Shown here: in pieces, positions 1 through 5,917 of the stretch | How the letters are laid out: the number at the start of each line of letters is the position of its first letter | Position numbering within the stretch: position 1 is the first letter of the stretch | Virus record (IMG/VR): IMGVR_UViG_3300031963_000163 | Coordinates: 1-59,290 of that record | DNA: 59,290 nucleotides | Source: a virus | Strand: one strand, 5' to 3' | Position numbers and translations under genes: made by a program | The notes under the pieces: generated by a model | Databases searched by the model: none | Told to the model about the DNA's origin: nothing | What the model saw: only the letters and a program-made list of their open reading frames with translations

Positions 1-31
1 TCCCCTGACTTTTTGTCTTTTCCAAAAAAAG

Positions 32-70
32 TTATCCCCAAACCTCGTGTGGAAAACTTTTTTATCCACA
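32..70. other. DnaA-box-like cluster
   Basis: A perfect TTATCCACA lies at 62-70, with one-mismatch relatives TTATCCCCA at 32-40 and, on the other strand, TTTTCCACA at 48-56. Two more perfect copies lie near 1.1 kb. This is the consensus bacterial DnaA box. An origin or DnaA-responsive control region is an inference from clustering only. Confidence 0.35.
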
Positions 71-146
71 CAGACATATCGTCAGGTGGATATCTTGTGT
101 AAGGGACCCTTTATTTTTATATGTTCCCTAACTATGTTTTAACGTA

Positions 147-413
147 ATGGACAAACTGTCGTATGATATAACACTGATTACCCCCGAGCGATGTTCAGTA
201 GAAGTGCTCTTCAAGGTGGGGAACCTGACTGAAAGTTTAGGGATATTATATTTCGAGAAGGCTAAAAGAGGGTACGTAAGAAAACCCATAGGTCTAAACG
301 CATGGGCATGCGTAGATGCCAAGGTGGAAGGACTCTATACAAAAGACGAGTCCATCACCCCAGCTCAGATTATTCAAGAGTGTAGAAAGAGAATTACAGC
401 GTCGGGGTTATAA
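147..413 (+). CDS. Hypothetical protein, 88 aa
   Basis: An ATG ORF of 88 residues with mixed polar and hydrophobic content and no membrane segment, signal peptide or family I recognise. The middle has a GILYFEKAKRGYVRKPIG stretch that could be a beta hairpin, and the C-terminus looks helical (AQIIQECRKRI). The gene is less AT-rich than the tagged genes after 1.3 kb. It ends convergently against the small gene on the opposite strand, overlapping it by a few bases. It has no N-terminal tag. Function unknown. Confidence 0.55.
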   Translation: MDKLSYDITLITPERCSVEVLFKVGNLTESLGILYFEKAKRGYVRKPIGLNAWACVDAKVEGLYTKDESITPAQIIQECRKRITASGL

Positions 414-542
414 CTTCTCCTTAATGATTCTTTTCAGGTCATCAACGTTATTAATGTTCTCATCACGGAACAGGTCTTTCAACCACTGAATTCCCCAAAG
501 GACCACGTACCCAACAATCACAGCTTTAATGAACTTTTTCAT
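408..542 (-). CDS. Small single-pass membrane protein, 44 aa
   Basis: The reverse strand encodes a 44-residue protein starting MKKFIKAVIVGYVVLWGIQW, a clear N-terminal hydrophobic segment of about 16 residues followed by a charged tail ending IIKEKL. The ATG is the only sensible start. It overlaps the end of the gene at 147-413 tail to tail. Such peptides are common among early phage membrane proteins, but nothing here shows its role. Being short, it could be fortuitous. Confidence 0.45.
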   Translation of the reverse strand: MKKFIKAVIVGYVVLWGIQWLKDLFRDENINNVDDLKRIIKEKL

Positions 543-574
543 ATTATGTTATTTTAATTAACAAAGGTCGTTAC

Positions 575-581
575 TATTTAT
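575..581 (+). promoter_or_regulatory. TATTTAT box
   Basis: Candidate phage promoter box; it ends 22 bases before the ATG at 604, a looser spacing than usual here. Confidence 0.3.
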
Positions 582-603
582 CAATTAAACAAATTTATTT
601 TCA

Positions 604-1086
604 ATGCCCGTAGCCCCAAACATTCAGGTGACCCAAAAAGAAGTGGAGGATTCTTATGAGTTCAAACTCATAAAGAAAATCCTTAAGCGTGAGTACCCAT
701 GGATTGTCGACATATTGGTCCCCTCGGATGAGGATATAAATAACTACGGACTAATCTTTCTTCCCATAGTCATCGACCCCTTTCTATTACAACAAATGGA
801 GGGGTGGCCATTTAACTACTACATGAGAGTGTATTTCAGTGGTTATCTAAAAGCCGAAGGACCATACTCATATAGAACATCTTATCTCACAACCGTATAT
901 GATGTCCCACGTGATGAGACAACCCCAATACAGGACGACATAGAAAATACAATGAAAGCCATCTCTATGTCCCCCGCCATTCCACAGGACCTTAAGCTAA
1001 ACAAAGATAGAACCTTTGTGGTCGGGGAGTATGTCCTTAAGAGTATGGATGTCCCTGAAGATGCAGTCTTCTCGAAAAGTACATAG
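604..1086 (+). CDS. Hypothetical protein, 160 aa
   Basis: A 160-residue ORF starting MPVAPNIQVTQKEVE. The first half reads as a helix-rich basic region (FKLIKKILKREYPWIVDI), and the remainder is aromatic-rich with probable strands (FNYYMRVYFSGYLKA). There is no signal peptide, membrane segment or known motif. Like its neighbour at 147-413 it is less AT-rich than the downstream genes. Its stop codon lies inside the first copy of a 16-base repeat (1083-1098). I do not recognise the family. Confidence 0.6.
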   Translation: MPVAPNIQVTQKEVEDSYEFKLIKKILKREYPWIVDILVPSDEDINNYGLIFLPIVIDPFLLQQMEGWPFNYYMRVYFSGYLKAEGPYSYRTSYLTTVYDVPRDETTPIQDDIENTMKAISMSPAIPQDLKLNKDRTFVVGEYVLKSMDVPEDAVFSKST

Positions 1087-1098
1087 GACAAAACGTCA
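1083..1098 (+). repeat. 16-bp direct repeat, copy 1
   Basis: ATAGGACAAAACGTCA; the identical sequence recurs at 1226-1241. The two copies bracket the DnaA-box and C-run region. Confidence 0.7.
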
Positions 1099-1119
1099 TA
1101 ATTAAATAACCAAATTTAT

Positions 1120-1128
1120 TTATCCACA
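1120..1128 (+). other. DnaA-box-like TTATCCACA
   Basis: Perfect 9-base match to the consensus bacterial DnaA box. Confidence 0.4.
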
Positions 1129-1148
1129 GGGGAGGTGGGGATAACTAT

Positions 1149-1157
1149 TTATCCACA
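1149..1157 (+). other. DnaA-box-like TTATCCACA
   Basis: Second perfect copy, 29 bases from the previous one and in the same orientation; just upstream of the C-run cluster. Confidence 0.4.
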
Positions 1158-1160
1158 TAA

Positions 1161-1220
1161 CCCCCCTCTGGCATGGGAGTATACCCCCCTATAGGGGCCC
1201 CCTCCCCCCCGTATCCCCCC
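1161..1220 (-). other. Potential G-quadruplex (C-run cluster)
   Basis: Five C-runs of 6, 6, 5, 7 and 6 bases (1161-1166, 1184-1189, 1198-1202, 1204-1210, 1215-1220) lie within 60 bases. The opposite strand therefore has five G-runs, enough for a stable quadruplex. This is striking in an otherwise AT-rich genome. Function unknown; origin, replication pause or transcriptional control are possible. Confidence 0.5.
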
Positions 1221-1225
1221 TTACT

Positions 1226-1241
1226 ATAGGACAAAACGTCA
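1226..1241 (+). repeat. 16-bp direct repeat, copy 2
   Basis: ATAGGACAAAACGTCA, identical to 1083-1098; followed closely by a run of seven G on this strand. Confidence 0.7.
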
Positions 1242-1309
1242 GTTTGGGGGGGATAATACCTTGAGTAACGCAAAAAAAATTTTTGGGAAAAAATTGTCCT
1301 TTTTTGGGG

Positions 1310-1316
1310 TATTTAT
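1310..1316 (+). promoter_or_regulatory. TATTTAT box (late-type)
   Basis: Ends 15 bases before the ATG at 1332; preceded by a T-rich TTTTTTGGGG stretch. Confidence 0.55.
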
Positions 1317-1331
1317 TGAAAACATTTAAAC

Positions 1332-1718
1332 ATGGCAAAGATTATAAAATTAAGAGAATCTGATTTGAATAGAATCGTTAAAAAGGTTATTAAAGAACAA
1401 AACCAAATTGAGATTGACCCAAAGGATTTGGAAATGCCTGATGATGAAAATTTAAGAAAGCTTTTCACAGGTGAAGTGGAGATGTCTGATGAAATGAAAG
1501 AAAAGACTAAGGAATTTAGAAAACATATGAAAGCCTGTATCAAGGAAAAGAACTTGTATAAGATGGAAGGGTTTTTGGATAACTTGGAAAATAAAAAAAC
1601 GAATGTTATGAATACCCTATTGGCTAACATTGTTGATAAAGGATTGGGGGGAAAGACTCTCTTCCAAGAATTCAATGAACTTAGTGATTGTGTGAATTCA
1701 AAAAGGGATAAGAGATAA
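1332..1718 (+). CDS. Tagged protein, 128 aa (putative virion cargo)
   Basis: The N-terminus carries the window's common tag: a KIIKLRESDL core, then the basic amphipathic stretch NRIVKKVIKEQ. The IKE before Q (about residue 22) matches the I/L-x-E site of T4-type prohead proteases, so cleavage there is a plausible maturation step. The remaining ~105 residues are acidic then basic, helical and Lys-rich (EKTKEFRKHMKACIKEKN), with no recognised domain. The tag of the gene at 3483 is nearly identical. It has its own upstream box and a terminator after it. Packaging is inferred. Confidence 0.8.
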   Translation: MAKIIKLRESDLNRIVKKVIKEQNQIEIDPKDLEMPDDENLRKLFTGEVEMSDEMKEKTKEFRKHMKACIKEKNLYKMEGFLDNLENKKTNVMNTLLANIVDKGLGGKTLFQEFNELSDCVNSKRDKR

Positions 1719-1742
1719 TAAAACAATATTCTATAAACAAGA

Positions 1743-1770
1743 CCCTCTTCAGAAATGAAGGGGGTTTTTT
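1743..1770 (+). terminator. Rho-independent terminator
   Basis: Nine-base-pair stem CCCTCTTCA/TGAAGGGGG with a GAAA loop, followed by a T-run. Confidence 0.8.
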
Positions 1771-1797
1771 CATTTAAAAATTTTTGGAAAATTTTGG

Positions 1798-1804
1798 TAT
1801 TTAT
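1798..1804 (+). promoter_or_regulatory. TATTTAT box (late-type)
   Basis: Ends 13 bases before the ATG at 1818. The upstream TTTTTGGAAAATTTTGG is also present before the box at 2399. Confidence 0.55.
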
Positions 1805-1817
1805 TGGAAAGATTTTT

Positions 1818-2321
1818 ATGAATAGAAGTTATAGTAAAATAAGACACATTCAAGAAGCGAACATCAGATTGGAAAAAAGATTGTTGAAGGAAGATGAATC
1901 TCAAATTATCGACACGATTAATACTGAGCTCTCAACGGTTGGTGAAGAACCTGTATCATCTGAGGATGTACATTTCGCATTAAATGATTGTCCTATTGAA
2001 ACTCCTCCTAACGCTGAAGACAAGGACAAAACAATTCTTCAGAAAATTAAAGCGGAGATTGATAAGATAACTTCAGTTAAGGAAGTAAAAGGTTTTATTC
2101 AAAAGATTAAATCTATTTTCAAAAATAAAACTCAAAGAGAACAAATGGAAATTGTTACTCTTGGTTCAATGGCAATTCCTGTTGTTTTCATTCAAGTGTT
2201 TGCAGGTATTATCATTTTAATGTTGGTTGTTAAATTAATCAAATTAATTGGAGGTGGAGTAAGAACGAGTCCTGAATGTAGAAGAGCGTCGAGAAGAATG
2301 AGAAGATTCGGTCCTCTCTAA
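1818..2321 (+). CDS. Tagged membrane protein, 167 aa
   Basis: I place the start at the ATG at 1818, after the TATTTAT box, rather than at an upstream in-frame ATG. The N-terminus SKIRHIQEANIRLEKRLLKE is a variant tag with two I/L-x-E sites (IQE before A, LKE before D). A helical, Lys-rich middle (residues ~70-120) leads to a strong hydrophobic segment near residues 130-155 (VVFIQVFAGIIILMLVVKLI). The tail is very basic (RRASRRMRRFGPL). One or two membrane passes are likely. A packaged membrane-interacting protein is an inference. Confidence 0.75.
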   Translation: MNRSYSKIRHIQEANIRLEKRLLKEDESQIIDTINTELSTVGEEPVSSEDVHFALNDCPIETPPNAEDKDKTILQKIKAEIDKITSVKEVKGFIQKIKSIFKNKTQREQMEIVTLGSMAIPVVFIQVFAGIIILMLVVKLIKLIGGGVRTSPECRRASRRMRRFGPL

Positions 2322-2343
2322 AAATATATTTTCTAACACAAGA

Positions 2344-2371
2344 CCCTCTTCAATTCAGAAGGGGGTTTTTT
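2344..2371 (+). terminator. Rho-independent terminator
   Basis: Stem CCCTCTTC/AGAAGGGGG-like pairing with a short AT loop and six T; near copy of the terminator at 1743. Confidence 0.8.
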
Positions 2372-2398
2372 GATTTAAAAATTTCTGGAAAATTTTGG

Positions 2399-2405
2399 TA
2401 TTTAT
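2399..2405 (+). promoter_or_regulatory. TATTTAT box, short spacing
   Basis: Ends only 5 bases before the ATG at 2411, predicting a nearly leaderless transcript. Confidence 0.55.
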
Positions 2406-2410
2406 TGAAT

Positions 2411-3133
2411 ATGAAAATCATCATTACCGAAAGACAATTGAAAACCTTGAAAGAGCAAACTAAGGTTTCACCTACATTTACAAACGTATCGGCAACCAAT
2501 GCTCAAGCAATGAAAAATTTTGCTAACCAAGTGGCATCTAAAGGTACGACTCCAACCAATCAACCAACAACTAAGCCAGTTCAAAAAACAACCACAAGTG
2601 GTAGTACATCAACTAACCTGAATTTGAAAGGTAAGACTTTATCTCCAAAAGCAGCTCCTCCAAAATATGGTATCAATAGTCCTGAGTTTATCCACCAATG
2701 GAATGGTATATACTCTATTGGTGCAAATTTTGTTCCATTGATTGGTCCCTTTGTATCTTCGGGAATTAGTCTTTATGATGCAAAACTTCATTATGATGAG
2801 GGAGACAAAATTTCTGCGGGGGTCATGACTGCATTTGCATTATTACCATATGTTGGTTCAATTGCTTCAAAAATACCTGGAGTAAAACAACTTGGTCAAA
2901 AAGGTATGGCAGCATTGGCTTCTAAAATTGCAAAAGGAACTCCAATTACTGATGTTGCTGAGTTAGGTGTTATGAGAGCAATCGATACAAATAGTGGTCT
3001 CATTCAGAAAGCTCTGAAGTACGTAGGTGACGACGTTGCGAAGTTAGGACAAACAGCTGTTGATGTGGCTAACAACGAAGTATCTCAAGCCAAAACAATT
3101 GAATATATTAAAAAAGTGGCGGCAGCTGCTTAA
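2411..3133 (+). CDS. Tagged membrane-active protein, 240 aa
   Basis: The tag is short: KIIITERQLKTLKEQ, ending LKE before Q. Residues ~20-85 form a Thr/Ser/Gln/Pro-rich linker. Residues ~95-160 contain two hydrophobic glycine-rich helices around an NFVPLIGPFVSSGISLYDAK motif and AFALLPYVGSIASKI, separated by a YDEGDK turn. The same hydrophobic-hairpin plan (VPLIGP or LPVVGP, then SLYDA or NLYNA) recurs in the tagged protein at 13991. The fold resembles helical hairpins of pore-forming or pretoxin domains. My reading is a packaged protein that acts in the host membrane; no exact family is recognised. It is followed closely by the gene at 3138. Confidence 0.75.
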   Translation: MKIIITERQLKTLKEQTKVSPTFTNVSATNAQAMKNFANQVASKGTTPTNQPTTKPVQKTTTSGSTSTNLNLKGKTLSPKAAPPKYGINSPEFIHQWNGIYSIGANFVPLIGPFVSSGISLYDAKLHYDEGDKISAGVMTAFALLPYVGSIASKIPGVKQLGQKGMAALASKIAKGTPITDVAELGVMRAIDTNSGLIQKALKYVGDDVAKLGQTAVDVANNEVSQAKTIEYIKKVAAAA

Positions 3134-3137
3134 CAAC

Positions 3138-3455
3138 ATGGAATACATCATCACTGAGAGTAGACTAATAAAAATAATTGATAAGTATATCACTGATACG
3201 GTGGGGGAACTACATGTTGTTGATTCAACCAATGTGAATGCAAGAGAAGGTGACTTTGAAATTATCGATGATAAGGAAGACCTTGTCTTTGAATTTGTGG
3301 ACCACCACTTGGGAATTAAACAACAACTGTACTTAACTGTTAAAAATTATTTGAACCTGAATGATTCTGAAACTGAGGGAATATTCCAAAGATGGTTTGA
3401 ATATAAATTTCCCGACGAACTTATCCTCAATGCATATTGTTCGATATACTACTAA
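3138..3455 (+). CDS. Tagged small protein, WF-domain paralogue, 105 aa
   Basis: The ATG at 3138, four bases after the previous stop, gives the tag-like start EYIITESRLIKIIDKYI. The rest is acidic with a C-terminal helix carrying FQRWFEYKFPDEL. Proteins at 5099, 19878 and 20254 share this plan: tag or tag-like start, acidic middle, and a C-terminal motif with W-F and N-F. I treat the four as paralogues. There is no clear I/L-x-E-Q end to the tag, so cleavage is less certain. Function unknown. Confidence 0.7.
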   Translation: MEYIITESRLIKIIDKYITDTVGELHVVDSTNVNAREGDFEIIDDKEDLVFEFVDHHLGIKQQLYLTVKNYLNLNDSETEGIFQRWFEYKFPDELILNAYCSIYY

Positions 3456-3460
3456 CGAGA

Positions 3461-3467
3461 TATTTAT
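3461..3467 (+). promoter_or_regulatory. TATTTAT box (late-type)
   Basis: Ends 15 bases before the ATG at 3483. Confidence 0.55.
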
Positions 3468-3482
3468 TATAAAAACAAATTT

Positions 3483-4097
3483 ATGGCAAAGATTATAAGA
3501 CTAACTGAATCAGATTTGAACAGAATCGTGAGAAAAGTTATTAAAGAACAACGTTCAAGTGTTAATGAGGTTGTTCCCTTAGCTGCGGCCGCAGTTGCAG
3601 GTGCTGGTGCACTTGGTACTTTGGCGTACAATTGGTGGAGGAATAATTATAATAGTCTTCCAAGTGAGCAAGTTAAAGAATTCGTTAATATTTGTAATAA
3701 ATCGAATGTTCAACCAACAGTACAAAGTAATCAAATTGCAGATAAACTAAAAGATGCAATTGAATATCAAACCTTATGGATTTTTGGGGGAACAGATGAG
3801 GCGGGAATTGAAACTGCTCTGAAATCACTACCAACGTTTGATGAGTTTTGTAAAGTTGTTAAATCATATTCAAATTCTTATGGAAGTTTCTTTGACGATT
3901 TGGATAATGATGTATCATCTTCCGAAATGGAAAAATTCATGAGACCTTTGAGAGATTTGTTGATGAAACAAAATCAATCATCACCAAAATCTCAACCAAC
4001 AGGAGGTGCAGTTGCTGCAGGAATTAAATCTGCAGTACAAAAAGCTCAACCAACAGGTGGGGCACCAAAACCTACTCCGAAAACACCTGTAAGATAA
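3483..4097 (+). CDS. Tagged membrane protein, 204 aa
   Basis: The tag KIIRLTESDLNRIVRKVIKE before Q is nearly identical to the one at 1332. It is followed by an Ala/Gly-rich hydrophobic segment (VVPLAAAAVAGAGALGTLAY, about residues 29-48) ending in NWWRNN, a likely membrane helix. The middle is soluble and acidic. The C-terminus contains two QPTGGA-containing repeats and a Pro/Lys-rich tail. If the tag is removed, the hydrophobic segment would sit close to the new N-terminus, as in an ejected membrane protein. No family recognised. Confidence 0.75.
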   Translation: MAKIIRLTESDLNRIVRKVIKEQRSSVNEVVPLAAAAVAGAGALGTLAYNWWRNNYNSLPSEQVKEFVNICNKSNVQPTVQSNQIADKLKDAIEYQTLWIFGGTDEAGIETALKSLPTFDEFCKVVKSYSNSYGSFFDDLDNDVSSSEMEKFMRPLRDLLMKQNQSSPKSQPTGGAVAAGIKSAVQKAQPTGGAPKPTPKTPVR

Positions 4098-4120
4098 TTC
4101 TATCAAAACAATATTAAGAA

Positions 4121-4147
4121 CCCCACCACTTATAGGTGGGGTTTTTT
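4121..4147 (+). terminator. Rho-independent terminator
   Basis: Stem CCCCACC/GGTGGGG with an AT-rich loop and six T after the gene at 3483. The ~190 bases from here to 4334 hold no gene I can support. Confidence 0.85.
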
Positions 4148-4286
4148 ATTTGTGGGAAATTGTAATTATATTTCTTATTTCACATAATGGTGGAGTGAAC
4201 TCATATCCATTATCAAAGTTTTAGAAATATATTTCCAAAACACGACCCCCCTTTTTAAAAAGCTCCCCTATAGTCAAAAAAAAATT

Positions 4287-4319
4287 TTTGGAAAATTTTA
4301 TGGAAATTATCTATCTTTG
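4287..4319 (+). promoter_or_regulatory. Host-type promoter (TTTG-N21-TATCTTTG)
   Basis: TTTG at 4287-4290 and TATCTTTG at 4312-4319 match the Bacteroidota primary-sigma consensus. It lies 14 bases before the first ATG of a run of five small untagged genes, suggesting early expression by host polymerase. Confidence 0.7.
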
Positions 4320-4333
4320 TGAAAAGTAGTAGT

Positions 4334-4432
4334 ATGGATTTTTCAATTATAATTTTCTTTGGTGTAACTCTTCTCATATTTGGGGGGACAATACTTCATG
4401 AGTATTTGTTTGATAAAAAAGATGGGGAGTAA
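4334..4432 (+). CDS. Small membrane protein, 32 aa
   Basis: An ATG 14 bases after a host-type promoter opens a 32-residue peptide: MDFSIIIFFGVTLLIFGGTI and a short charged tail. It is almost entirely one hydrophobic helix. Its stop overlaps the next start (TAATG), which supports translation as the first gene of the 4334-5071 operon. Role unknown. Confidence 0.6.
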   Translation: MDFSIIIFFGVTLLIFGGTILHEYLFDKKDGE

Positions 4433-4638
4433 TGGAATTTCCAAAGAAAATGTATCCCCATCTTTATGAACTTGAGAAAATGGAATTTGAAACACAACAA
4501 GATAGTTGGTTGTTTCGAAGGGATTATAAGCATGAACTATGGAAGGAGTATCGAGATAGACTCGACTTTATTGAACATAGAGTTATTGAACTTGGGGGGA
4601 ATAATGGAGTACATAAAATAGAGGAATATGGACAGTGA
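4432..4638 (+). CDS. Hypothetical protein, 68 aa
   Basis: A 68-residue charged, aromatic-rich helical protein (LYELEKMEFETQQDSWLFRR) with no membrane segment, translationally coupled to the peptide before it by a TAATG overlap. It contains a run of Arg, Asp and Glu typical of small soluble phage regulators or modifiers, but no family is recognised. The next gene starts inside its 3-prime end. Confidence 0.6.
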   Translation: MEFPKKMYPHLYELEKMEFETQQDSWLFRRDYKHELWKEYRDRLDFIEHRVIELGGNNGVHKIEEYGQ

Positions 4639-4729
4639 AATTTTTTTTAATTTAATAGGTGTGGCGTGTTTGGTTGTCGTCATGGGAATTGTGTATATCA
4701 TATGGAAAATGAAAACGAACGACAAATGA
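4628..4729 (+). CDS. Small membrane protein, 33 aa
   Basis: The ATG at 4628, overlapping the previous gene, gives a peptide starting MDSEIFFNLIGVACLVVVMG and continuing IVYIIWKMKTNDK: one membrane helix with a basic tail, so the C-terminus is probably cytoplasmic. It ends in an ATGA overlap with the next gene. It is the second tiny membrane protein in this operon. Confidence 0.55.
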   Translation: MDSEIFFNLIGVACLVVVMGIVYIIWKMKTNDK

Positions 4730-4923
4730 CCGTAGAAGAATTACTCGCAAAAAAACTCTCCAACGAAATTGACGTTCAAGTTTTAACCGAAGTATTAAGA
4801 ACAGCAAATGTCTCTGAAGAAGAGATTCAAGTTAATATTGAAAAACTAATTGATTCACAGGACACTGAATTTGAAAGACAGTTTATGGGAGGAACAAAAC
4901 AAATACATGGAACCGAAAATTGA
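4726..4923 (+). CDS. Hypothetical acidic helical protein, 65 aa
   Basis: I choose the ATG at 4726, in an ATGA overlap, over upstream in-frame ATGs that would run through the preceding peptide gene. The protein is acidic and helical. Its core (VLTEVLRTANVSEEEIQVNI) closely resembles part of the next gene product (RRLLEAANVPQDEIEEIMD), so the two look like a tandem duplication. No known domain. Confidence 0.6.
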   Translation: MTVEELLAKKLSNEIDVQVLTEVLRTANVSEEEIQVNIEKLIDSQDTEFERQFMGGTKQIHGTEN

Positions 4924-5071
4924 TATTGAAATTATAAGAAGACTTCTTGAAGCTGCAAATGTCCCCCAAGATGAGATTGAGGAGATTATGGACCGTGAGT
5001 ATAAAAAACACGAGAGTATTAGGTATAGAGCCAAACAACTTATTACGAATAGTCATGCCCACAAGTTTTAG
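4907..5071 (+). CDS. Hypothetical protein, tandem paralogue, 54 aa
   Basis: The ATG at 4907 overlaps the end of the preceding gene by 17 bases in another frame. The N-terminal half (IEIIRRLLEAANVPQDEI) is the paralogue of the upstream protein. The C-terminal half is basic (RYRAKQLITNSHAHKF). Last gene of the host-promoter operon. Function unknown. Confidence 0.55.
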   Translation: MEPKIDIEIIRRLLEAANVPQDEIEEIMDREYKKHESIRYRAKQLITNSHAHKF

Positions 5072-5086
5072 AAGTGGGGGTCACGG

Positions 5087-5093
5087 TATTTAT
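5087..5093 (+). promoter_or_regulatory. TATTTAT box, short spacing
   Basis: Ends 5 bases before the ATG at 5099. Confidence 0.55.
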
Positions 5094-5098
5094 AATTA

Positions 5099-5428
5099 AT
5101 GAAATATCTTATATCTGAGTCTCGTCTTAGTGATTTCATTTATGAATATCTAACTAATGAATATCACCCCGATTATAATTGGGGACCTGAGCTTCATGAC
5201 TTTTATAGAAAGGACATTGCAAAACACGGGTTTTATGATTTTGAGATTAATGATAGAAGAGCGTATGCTTATCGTGGGCAAGGTAGAGAACAGTTATTAG
5301 TTAGAACATGGGTTTCAGAAAAACTTAATAGTCTCTTTGGTGATGCATGGAAACCTGTATTTGTTAAATGGTTTGAAAACAATTCAGGATTACCTGTTAG
5401 GGAACTATTTGAGTGGGATATGGATTAG
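5099..5428 (+). CDS. Tagged small protein, WF-domain paralogue, 109 aa
   Basis: Tag-like start KYLISESRLSDFIYEYL, then an aromatic and acidic body and a C-terminal motif FGDAWKPVFVKWFENNSGLP. That motif matches FGDKWKEPFRKWFIRNF in the 19878 protein and is related to those of the 3138 and 20254 proteins. The conserved pattern is F-G-D-x-W, then K-W-F-x-x-N. No I/L-x-E-Q cleavage end is visible in the tag. Own TATTTAT box with short spacing. Function unknown; four copies in one window suggest a family under diversification. Confidence 0.7.
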   Translation: MKYLISESRLSDFIYEYLTNEYHPDYNWGPELHDFYRKDIAKHGFYDFEINDRRAYAYRGQGREQLLVRTWVSEKLNSLFGDAWKPVFVKWFENNSGLPVRELFEWDMD

Positions 5429-5469
5429 GAGATTTTATTCTTCTTTTTGGTCTGTATTCGCAAACCGAA

Positions 5470-5484
5470 ACCGACTCCGTCGGT
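5470..5484. other. GC-rich hairpin
   Basis: ACCGAC-TCC-GTCGGT, perfect six-base-pair stem in a GC-rich island (5465-5550) inside an AT-rich genome. Confidence 0.5.
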
Positions 5485-5519
5485 ATTTTCCCCCGAAATC
5501 CTCCGACCGCCGTCCCCGA

Positions 5520-5532
5520 CCGACTTCGTCGG
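5520..5532. other. GC-rich hairpin
   Basis: CCGAC-TTC-GTCGG; same stem as the hairpin at 5470. No ORF with phage-like composition crosses this island. Confidence 0.5.
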
Positions 5533-5555
5533 ACCGAATATCCCCCGTCGTAGAA

Positions 5556-5575
5556 ACCATCTCAGAAAAAGGGGT
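5556..5575 (+). repeat. 20-bp dispersed repeat, copy 1
   Basis: ACCATCTCAGAAAAAGGGGT; further copies at 5856-5875 (one mismatch) and 6926-6945 (identical). Lies just before the TATTTAT box of the gene at 5593. Confidence 0.8.
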
Positions 5576-5580
5576 CGTGA

Positions 5581-5587
5581 TATTTAT
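5581..5587 (+). promoter_or_regulatory. TATTTAT box, short spacing
   Basis: Ends 5 bases before the ATG at 5593. Confidence 0.5.
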
Positions 5588-5592
5588 TGGTG

Positions 5593-5856
5593 ATGAATGT
5601 AATTGTTACTGAACCACAACTTTCTGTTTTTTTGAGAAGAAGGGTTTCCCCTGAGGAACTTGAAGAGATGGTGAATCATACAAAAAAACAAATCGATGGT
5701 GGTGAAAAAGTTGGTTATGCCGTTAGAGAATCTATACGGTCGTTTTTGGACAAAACTCTTCCCGAAACCCACGATGTTGCAGAGTATTGGAATTATTATC
5801 ATATGTTGGAAAAACCACTTGTTGCTTATATCAAGTTTCAGCTAGGTTTCAGGTGA
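5593..5856 (+). CDS. Tagged small protein, 87 aa
   Basis: The ATG at 5593 is preferred over an upstream TTG because it starts the tag-like sequence NVIVTEPQLSVFLRRR. The rest is a helical, charged protein (PEELEEMVNHTKKQIDGGEK) with an aromatic C-terminus. No I/L-x-E-Q end is seen. It lies between two copies of the 20-bp repeat. Function unknown. Confidence 0.65.
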   Translation: MNVIVTEPQLSVFLRRRVSPEELEEMVNHTKKQIDGGEKVGYAVRESIRSFLDKTLPETHDVAEYWNYYHMLEKPLVAYIKFQLGFR

Positions 5857-5875
5857 CCATCTCAGATAAAGGGGT
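5856..5875 (+). repeat. 20-bp dispersed repeat, copy 2
   Basis: ACCATCTCAGATAAAGGGGT, one mismatch from the copies at 5556 and 6926. It starts at the stop codon of the gene at 5593 and lies 5-prime of the glycosyltransferase gene. Confidence 0.8.
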
Positions 5876-5917
5876 AAGTCTATTTCATTTTATTTTTTGT
5901 TTTCATATTATTGGACT

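Noticed and set aside
1313-1726. 137-aa open frame on the reverse strand
   Set aside because: It lies entirely antisense to the tagged gene at 1332, is a low-complexity Phe/Ser/Leu translation, and has no start signal; a shadow of an AT-rich gene.
5337-5612. 91-aa forward frame over the GC-rich island
   Set aside because: It starts inside the gene at 5099, crosses hairpins and a repeat, and its composition (Arg/Pro/Ser) is that of noncoding GC-rich sequence.
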